DNA from: Triglochin maritima
Taxonomy: Eukaryota; Streptophyta; Magnoliopsida; Alismatales; Juncaginaceae
Length of the DNA stretch: 64,000 nucleotides
NCBI GenBank assembly: GCA_963682175.1
Contig: OY821787.1
Coordinates: forward strand, 18,268,501 to 18,332,500
Reading direction: 5' to 3'
The position numbers and the translations under genes were made by a program. The first letter of the stretch is position 1. Each line of letters opens with the position of its first letter. This document shows positions 52,601-61,120 of this stretch, one piece after another. The notes under the pieces were generated by a model, which saw only the letters and a list, made by a program, of their open reading frames with translations, did not search any database and was not told the origin of the DNA.

Positions 52601-55600
52601 CAGATAGAAGGAAGAGACGGAGAGAGAGAAGGGAGAGGAGAGAGATTGAGAGGGAGAAAAGGAGAAGCGAGGGAAAGGAGAGAAGAAGAAGGAGAGAGTG
52701 GAGAGAGATAAAGAGAGAGGGAGGGAGAGAAGAGAGAGAAAGACAGAGAAGGAGAGAGAAAATTAGAAGGGGGAACGATAATGACAATGAGAGAGGAGAG
52801 AGGAGGGAAGAGGGAGAAGAGGAGAGAAGGAGAGGAGAGGGAGGTAGAGAAGACAAGGAGAAGGGAGAGACAGAGAGAAGGATAGAGACAGAGAATAGAG
52901 AAGCGGGATATGGATAGGGAGAGAGGAGAGAATAAGGAAGAGGAGAGAGAGGAGGGATAGAAGGGAAGAGAGAGGAGGGAGGAGATGGGAGAGAGTGCGA
53001 GAGGAGTAGAAGGAGTGAGTGGGGGAGAGGTATAAGAAGGAGACGGATAAGAGAGAGATAGAGATGGGGAAAGAGGAGAGGAAAGATAAGAGGAGAGAGA
53101 GATGAGAAGAGGGAGAAGGAGAGAGGATAGAGGGAGGTGAACGAGAGGGAGATGACAAGATAAAGAAGGGACGGTGAGAGAAAAAAGGACACTAGAGAGG
53201 GAATGAGAGGAGACGGAGGGATAAGAGGAGAAGGAGAGAGAGGGAGAAGGAGAAGAGGGAGGGGACGGGAGGAGACGGAGGACAAGAGGAGAGAGAGGAG
53301 AAGTAGAGAGGGCGGAGGAGAGGAAGAGAGGGAGAAGAGGGGGGGGGGAGAGAGAAGAAAAAGAAGAAGAAGAAGGAGAGAGGAGGAGAGATTGAACGGG
53401 AGAGCGAGAGAATGAAGAAGGGGATAGAGAAGGAAAGGTGGAGAAGAGGGACTAGGGAGGGGAACGAGATAGAGAAGGGAGGGTAGAGATAGAGAATGGG
53501 AGAGAGAAGGAGCGAGAGAGAGATAGAGGAGGAGAGACGAAACGAGAGAGGAGGAGAGCGATAAGGAGAAAGAGAAGGGGAGAGGAGGAGAGAAAAGGGG
53601 GTGAGTGATAAAACAAAGATGAGGGAAGAGAAGAGGATAGGAGAGAGGAGAAGAGGGAGAAGGGGAGAGGAGAAGGGAGAGAGAGAACGAGAAGAGGAGC
53701 AATGAAGGGAAGGAGGAGATAGAGAGAGAAGGTGTTCCCCATCCTTCTCATCTTCCCTCCGCTCCTCTCCTTCCCTTCTCGTTATCCTCTCTCTTCTTCT
53801 CCTTCTCCCCCTCTCGCTCCTCTCTTCCTTCCTTCTCTCCATGTAAGGATAACGAGAGAAGGAGAGGGTAAGAGGGAGATATAGAAGGAGAAGAGGGAAG
53901 AGGAGAGAGAAAGGAAAAGAGGGAAGAGAGAAGGAGAATAGAGAAGGAGAGAGGAAACGAGAGAAGAGGAGATAGAGAAGGGTAGAGAGATAGAGAAGGA
54001 GAGAGGAGGTAGAGAAGGGAGAGTAGAGAGAGAAGGGAGAGAGGAGAGGGGAAAAGGAGAAGCGAGCGAGAGAAGGAGAGGGAGAGAGTAGAAGAAGAGA
54101 GGAGAGAGGATAAGAGGAGAGGGAACGAGTGAGAAGGAGAAGAGAAAGTGGATAAGAGGGAGAATGAGAGAGAATGCGAGATGAGGAGAGAGAGGGAAAG
54201 AGAGAGGGGCAAGAGGGAGAGGGCGGAGAGAAGAAGGAGAGGGGGAGAAGAAGTAGACGAAGAGAAGGAGAAGAGGGACGAGGAGGGGAGAGGTAGAGAA
54301 GAGAGGAGAGGGAGAAGAAAAGAGAGAGGGGAGGGAGAGAGAAGAGAGACGGAGAGCAAGAATGAGAGATGGTAGAGAAGGCAGAGATGAGAGTGGAGAA
54401 AAGAGGATAAGAAGAGTATAGAGAGGAGGAAGAGGGAGATGGGAGGAGAATAGAGCAGAGGAGAGAGGAGGAGAAGGAAGAGAGGATAAAGAAGGGAAAA
54501 GGAGAAGCGGGAGAAGTAGAGGAACAAGGAGAGAGGACAAAGAAGAAGGAAGAGAGAGAGCGAGAGAAGGAGGGAGTGGAGAGGAGGATAAGAGGGAGAT
54601 AGGGAATGAAGGAGAAGAGGGAAGAGGCGGGAACGAGAGAGGTAGAGAAGAGAGGGAATGAGGAGAGAAGAGGAAGAGAGAGAAGGGAGAGAGGGGAAGT
54701 AGAGGGGAGAGGGAGAAGAGATAAGGGGAGAAGGAGTGGGATAGAAGGAGAGAGACCGAGAGAGAGGAGGAGAAGGGAAAGAGGAGGATAGAGAAGGATA
54801 GGAAGAGGGGGAGAGGGAAGAAGAAGAAAGAAGGATAGGGAGAGAGGGATAAGAAGGAAGGGAGAGGAGAAGGAGAGGGAATACGAGAGAGGTAGAGATG
54901 AGGAGAGGGAGAAGAGGGAAGAGTGGGAGAGAAGGAGAGAGGTAAAGGAGAGAAGAGAGAGGGGTAGAGAGGTAGTGTGATAGATACAGATAGAAGGAAG
55001 AGACGGAGAGAGAGAAGGGAGAGGAGAGAGATTGAGAGGGAGAAAAGGAGAAGCGAGGGAAAGGAGAGAAGAAGAAGGAGAGAGTGGAGAGAGATAAAGA
55101 GAGAGGGAGGGAGGGAAGAGAGAGAAAGACAGAGAAGGAGAGAGAAAATTAGAAGGGGGAACGATAATGACAATGAGAGAGGAGAGAGGAGGGAAGAGGG
55201 AGAAGAGGAGAGAAGGAGAGGAGAGGGAGGTAGAGAAGACAAGGAGAAGGGAGAGACAGAGAGAAGGATAGAGTTAGAGAAGAGAGAAGCGGGATATGGA
55301 TAGGGAGAGAGGAGAGAATAAGGAAGAGGAGAGAGAGGACGGATAGAAGGGAAGAGAGAGGAGGGAGGAGATGGGAGAGAGTGCGAGAGGAGTAGAAGGA
55401 GTGAGTGGGGGAGAGGTATAAGAAGGAGACGGATAAGAGGGAGATAGAGATGGGGAAAGAGGAGAGGAAAGATAAGAGGAGAGAGAGATGAGAAGAGGGA
55501 GAAGGAGAGAGGATAGAGGGAGGTGAACGAGAGGGAGATGACAAGATAAAGAAGGGACGGTGAGAGAAAATAGGACACTAGAGAGGGAATGAGAGGAGAC

Positions 55601-58600
55601 GGAGGGATAAGAGGAGAAGGAGAGAGAGGGAGAAGGAGAAGAGGGAGGGGACGGGAGGAGACGGAGGACAAGAGGAGAGAGAGGAGAAGTAGAGAGGGTG
55701 GAGGAGAGGAAGAGAGGGAGAAGAGGGGGGGAGAGAGAAGAAAAAGAAGAAGAAGGAGAGAGGAGGAGAGATTGAACGGGAGAGCGAGAGAATGAAGAAG
55801 GGGATAGAGAAGGAAAGGTGGAGAAGAGGGACTAGGGAAGGGAACGAGATAGAGAAGGGAGGGTAGAGATAGAGAATGGGAGAGAGAAGGAGCGAGAGAG
55901 AGATAGAGGAGGAGAGACGAAACGAGAGAGGAGGAGAGCGATAAGGAGAAAGAGAAGGGGAGAGGAGGAGAGAAAAGGGGGTGAGTGATAAAACAAAGAT
56001 GAGGGAAGAGAAGAGGATAGGAGAGAGGAGAAGAGGGAGAAGGGGAGAGGAGAAGGGAGAGAGAGAACGAGAAGAGGAGCAATGAAGGGAAGGAGGAGAT
56101 AGAGAGAGAAGGTGTTCCCCATCCTTCTCATCTTCCCTCCGCTCCTCTCCTTCCCTTCTCGTTATCCTCTCTCTTCTTCTCCTTCTCCCCCTCTCGCTCC
56201 TCTATTCCTTCCTTCTCTCCATGTAAGGATAACGAGAGAAGGAGAGGGTAAGAGGGAGATATAGAAGGAGAAGAGGGAAGAGGAGAGAGAAAGGAAAAGA
56301 GGGAAGAGAGAAGGAGAATAGGGAAGGAGAGAGGAAACGAGAGAAGAGGAGATAGAGAAGGGTAGAGAGATAGAGAAGGAGAGAGGAGGTAGAGAAGGGA
56401 GAGTAGAGAGAGAAGGGAGAGAGGAGAGGGGAAAAGGAGAAGCGAGCGAGAGAAGGAGAGGGAGAAGTAGAAGAAGAGAGAAGGAGAGAGGATAAGAGGA
56501 GAGGGAACGAGTGAGAAGGAGAAGAGAAAGTGGATAAGAGGGAGAACGAGAGAGAATGCGAGATGAGGAGAGAGAGGGAAAGAGAGAGGGGCAAGAGGGA
56601 GAGGGCGGAGAGAAGAAGGAGAGGGGGAGAAGAAGTAGACGAAGAGAAGGAGAAGAGGGACGAGGAGGGGAGAGGTAGAGAAGAGAGGAGAGGGAGAAGA
56701 AAAGAGAGAGGGGAGGGAGAGAGAAGAGAGACGGAGAGCGAGAATGAGAGATGGTAGAGAAGGCAGAGATGAGAGTGGAGAAAAGAGGATAAGAAGAGTA
56801 TAGAGAGGAGAAAGAGGGAGATGGGAGGAGAATAGAGCAGAGGAGAGAGGAGGAGAAGGAAGAGAGGATAAAGAAGGGAAAAGGAGAGAAAAGGAGAAGC
56901 GGGAGAAGTAGAGGAACAAGGAGAGAGGACAAAGAAGAAGGAAGAGAGAGAGCGAGAGAAGGAGGGAGTGGAGAGGAGGATAAGAGGGAGATAGGGAATG
57001 AAGGAGAAGAGGGAAGAGGCGGGAACGAGAGAGGTAGAGAAGAGAGGGAATGAGGAGAGAAGAGGAAGAGAGAGAAGGGAGAGAGGGGAAGTAGAGGGGA
57101 GAGGGAGAAGACATAAGGGGAGAAGGAGTGGGATAGAAGGAGAGAGACCGAGAGAGAGGAGGAGAAGGGAAAGAGGAGGATAGAGAAGGATAGGAAGAGG
57201 GGGAGAGGGAAGAAGAAGAAAGAAGGATAGGGAGAGAGGGATAAGAAGGAAGGGAGAGGAGAAGGAGAGGGAATACGAGGGAGGTAGAGATGAGGAGAGG
57301 GAGAAGAGGGAAGAGTGGGAGAGAAGGAGAGAGGTAAAGGAGAGAAGAGAGAGGGGTAGAGAGGTAGTGTGATAGATACAGATAGAAGGAAGAGACGGAG
57401 AGAGAGAAGGGAGAGGAGAGAGATTGAGAGGGAGAAAAGGAGAAGCGAGGGAAAGGAGAGAAGAAGAAGGAGAGAGTGGAGAGAGATAAAGAGAGAGGGA
57501 GGGAGAGAAGAGAGAGAAAGACAGAGAAGGAGAGAGAAAATTAGAAGGGGGAACGATAATGACAATGAGAGAGGAGAGAGGAGGGAAGAGGGAGAAGAGG
57601 AGAGAAGGAGAGGAGAGGGAGGTAGAGAAGACAAGGAGAAGGGAGAGACAGAGAGAAGGATAGAGACAGAGAATAGAGAAGCGGGATATGGATAGGGAGA
57701 GAGGAGAGAATAAGGAAGAGGAGAGAGAGGAGGGATAGAAGGGAAGAGAGAGGAGGGAGGAGATGGGAGAGAGTGCGAGAGGAGTAGAAGGAGTGAGTGG
57801 GGGAGAGGTATAAGAAGGAGACGGATAAGAGGGAGATAGAGATGGGGAAAGAGGAGAGGAAAGATAAGAGGAGAGAGAGATGAGAAGAGGGAGAAGGAGA
57901 GAGGATAGAGGGAGGTGAACGAGAGGGAGATGACAAGATAAAGAAGGGACGGTGAGAGAAAAAAGGACACTAGAGAGGGAATGAGAGGAGACGGAGGGAT
58001 AAGAGGAGAAGGAGAGAGAGGGAGAAGGAGAAGAGGGAGGGGACGGGAGGAGACGGAGGACAAGAGGAGAGAGAGGAGAAGTAGAGAGGGCGGAGGAGAG
58101 GAAGAGAGGGAGAAGAGGGGGGGGGAGAGAGAAGAAAAAGAAGAAGAAGAAGGAGAGAGGAGGAGAGATTGAACGGGAGAGCGAGAGAATGAAGAAGGGG
58201 ATAGAGAAGGAAAGGTGGAGAAGAGGGACTAGGGAAGGGAACGAGATAGAGAAGGGAGGGTAGAGATAGAGAATGGGAGAGAGAAGGAGCGAGAGAGAGA
58301 TAGAGGAGGAGAGACGAAACGAGAGAGGAGGAGAGCGATAAGGAGAAAGAGAAGGGGAGAGGAGGAGAGAAAAGGGGGTGAGTGATAAAACAAAGATGAG
58401 GGAAGAGAAGAGGATAGGAGAGAGGAGAAGAGGGAGAAGGGGAGAGGAGAAGGGAGAGAGAGAACGAGAAGAGGAGCAATGAAGGGAAGGAGGAGATAGA
58501 GAGAGAAGGTGTTCCCCATCCTTCTCATCTTCCCTCCGCTCCTCTCCTTCCCTTCTCGTTATCCTCTCTCTTCTTCTCCTTCTCCCCCTCTCGCTCCTCT

Positions 58601-59691
58601 ATTCCTTCCTTCTCTCCATGTAAGGATAACGAGAGAAGGAGAGGGTAAGAGGGAGATATAGAAGGAGAAGAGGGAAGAGGAGAGAGAAAGGAAAAGAGGG
58701 AAGAGAGAAGGAGAATAGGGAAGGAGAGAGGAAACGAGAGAAGAGGAGATAGAGAAGGGTAGAGAGATAGAGAAGGAGAGAGGAGGTAGAGAAGGGAGAG
58801 TAGAGAGAGAAGGGAGAGAGGAGAGGGGAAAAGGAGAAGCGAGCGAGAGAAGGAGAGGGAGAAGTAGAAGAAGAGAGAAGGAGAGAGGATAAGAGGAGAG
58901 GGAACGAGTGAGAAGGAGAAGAGAAAGTGGATAAGAGGGAGAACGAGAGAGAATGCGAGATGAGGAGAGAGAGGGAAAGAGAGAGGGGCAAGAGGGAGAG
59001 GGCGGAGAGAAGAAGGAGAGGGGGAGAAGAAGTAGACGAAGAGAAGGAGAAGAGGGACGAGGAGGGGAGAGGTAGAGAAGAGAGGAGAGGGAGAAGAAAA
59101 GAGAGAGGGGAGGGAGAGAGAAGAGAGACGGAGAGCGAGAATGAGAGATGGTAGAGAAGGCAGAGATGAGAGTGGAGAAAAGAGGATAAGAAGAGTATAG
59201 AGAGGAGGAGAATAGAGTAGAGGTGAGAGGAGGAGAAGGAAGAGAGGATAAAGAAGGGAAAAGGAGAAGCGAGAGAAGTAGAGGAACAAGGAGAGAGGAC
59301 AAAGAAGAAGGAAGAGAGAGAGCGAGAGAAGGAGGGAGTGGAGAGGAGGATAAGAGGGAGATAGGGAATGAAGGAGAAGAGGGAAGAGGCGGGAGAGAGG
59401 GAACGAGAGAGGTAGAGAAGAGAGGGAAGGAGGAGAGAAGAGGAAGAGAGAGAAGGGAGAGAGGGGATGTAGAGGGGAGAGGGAGAAGAGATAAGGGGAG
59501 AAGGAGTGGGATAGAAGGAGAGACACCGAGAGAGAGGAGGAGAAGGGAAAGAGGAGGATAGAGAAGGATAGGAAGAGGGGGAGAGAGAAGAAGAAGAAAG
59601 AAGGATAAGGAGAGAGGGATAAGAAGGAAGGGAGAGGAGAAGGAGAGGGATACTTGCAAGAAGAAGAAGAAAGAAGGATAAGGAGAGAGGG
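49683..59691 (-). repeat. Inverted-orientation array, right block
   Basis: The + strand is purine-rich. Islands lie at about 51334-51448, 53730-53845, 56113-56225 and 58507-58623, giving units of about 2.38-2.40 kb. The last units share small changes (CTATTCCTTCC inside the islands at about 56200 and 58600; loss of the GAGAGAGG phrase near 54630 and 57020). G-runs of 10, 7 and 9 lie at 53339-53348, about 55733 and about 58117. No gene is supported. Confidence 0.9.
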
Positions 59692-59701
59692 ATACTTGCA
59701 A
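59647..59701 (+). repeat. Duplicated 5' junction of the right-hand LINE
   Basis: GGGATACTTGCAA occurs at 59647-59659 and again at 59689-59701. The 29 bases between them are array sequence also found about 60 bases upstream (59591-59620). The first copy is a short piece of LINE start, followed by a return to array and a second entry into the LINE. This pattern fits a template switch during 5' end joining. Confidence 0.7.
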
Positions 59702-61120
59702 AAAGTGTGGAGATTATCCGGTGGCTTGGAGGTGACAAGCCGGCAAGGTGGTTTTCTTTTATTTCGCTTTACTTTGGAAGAAGACCGCACATACGTCCTC
59801 GAGCATGGGCCATGGTTTGTGCGAGGGACGGCGTTAGTGGTGCAACGGTGGTCACCGGATATGGTCATGGAAAGAGCTCAAATTTCGTCGATGCCTATTT
59901 GGGTGCACATGCCAGATTTAGACTTAAGATTTTGGTCACCAAGAATCTTAAGCACCATCACTAGTGTTCTTGGGCGTCCACTCTACATGGATGACAATAC
60001 GGCGTCCGGAAGGAGATTGGCATTTGCGAGAGTTTTTGTGGAGGTGCCGTGTTCTTTTGAGTATCCACAAACCATACTTGTGCAAATAGAAGGAGGTGAA
60101 GCAGTGGATGTGAAGCTAGAATACGAGTGGAAGCCAAGCTATTGTGGGACGTGCAAGGAGTTTGGGCATGCTCTAGAAAAGTGTCCAAGGAGGCCACATG
60201 AAAGGATCATCGAAAAAGTGAGGAGGAAGGAATGGGTGAAGGTGGGAAAGGGTGGAAAAGAGGTGAGTTCGATGCTAGATGATGAACAACGGATGGAAGA
60301 GGAGGATGCACTTGAAAAAATGGAAGAAACGCATGAAGAAATGGAGGTCGTGGAGATCGCCGGAGGGACGCCGGCGAGCGCCGGAGGGGCTGCCGGAGAG
60401 GAGGACGGAGGAGGTCAGACCACCGGAGGTCAAGCCATAGATGCTTTGCTAGGGGGACAAAAAGATAAAGTGGGGAGACAAAAGCAAAAGCAAAAAGCTA
60501 GTCCAAAAAGCAATAAAGTGTGCTCTAATGAGGAGCCAATCATGAGGGAGGATTTTGAAATAGAGGAGGAGGTACAAACACCTTTGGGCAGTAAAGGAAC
60601 AAAGGAAATCGTGACACATGGCCAAGGGGAAGCAAAAAATGGAGCAAATCAAAAGATGACTAGTGAAACAAAAGTGGGTGGAGCAAAAGACATGGAAGAG
60701 GAAATGGGAGGGAAATGTGCATGCATGGGAGGGAACGTGGATGAGTCTAGTGTTCCTGGTCATAACTCATGTGGATTCGAAGATGAAGGGCAACATGAAG
60801 TGGAAGTGTGGGAAGACCCAAAAAAGGTGGCTCGGGAAGAGAAGGGGAGTCCGAGCACTATCCTAACTCGTGTGGGAAATGTGGAGAATGGTAGATTTGG
60901 AGCTCTTGTTGGATTAGGGGAGGTAGGGCAATCCGAAGATGGGGAGGGCATGGGAGGGAGAAGGAAGGTATCAAAGCGAGTGTCTCCACCACCTTCGGTG
61001 GACATGGAGTCTATATCCCCTCAACCCGAGGTGTTCAAGGCCATTCGTGATAAGGCGTTGGTGCAACAAAAAGCAACACGTGGTGGGAAGGGATCTCGGT
61101 CCCCAACTCCGAAACCATGA
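59693..61120 (+). pseudogene. LINE ORF1, N-terminally truncated
   Basis: The frame is open from the junction to TGA 61118-61120, but its first codons belong to array sequence and there is no authentic start codon. It contains the second half of the DUF4283-like domain (FLLFRFT, GPWFVRGTALVVQRW, PIWVHMPDLDLRFWSP). It then has the CCHC knuckle CGTCKEFGHALEKC (C-x2-C-x4-H-x4-C), a charged variable region with HGQGEAKNGANQK and CACMGG, and the conserved end SPPPSVDMESISPQ...SPTPKP. The variable region is single-copy here, unlike the 204-bp duplication in the other LINE. Confidence 0.88.
61117..61120 (+). promoter_or_regulatory. ORF1/ORF2 stop-start overlap ATGA
   Basis: ORF2 ATG 61117-61119 and ORF1 TGA 61118-61120 overlap as ATGA, as in the other LINE (22610-22607). 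Conservation across diverged copies supports the choice of ORF2 start. Confidence 0.78.

Noticed and set aside
54148..54375. 75-codon MDKRENERECEMRRERERERG-type frames conserved in many units
   Set aside because: A/G-only sequence read as Arg/Glu. Conservation follows from tandem copying and the same stretch is open in other frames.
5352..59691. Array as a CRISPR-like or protein-coding tandem repeat locus
   Set aside because: No short direct repeats with unique spacers; the unit is kilobases long and of simple composition in a plant genome.
59654..59692. TTG start giving a 488-codon ORF1 for the right-hand LINE
   Set aside because: The first 13 codons are array sequence and TTG is not a normal plant start. 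The element is 5'-truncated.
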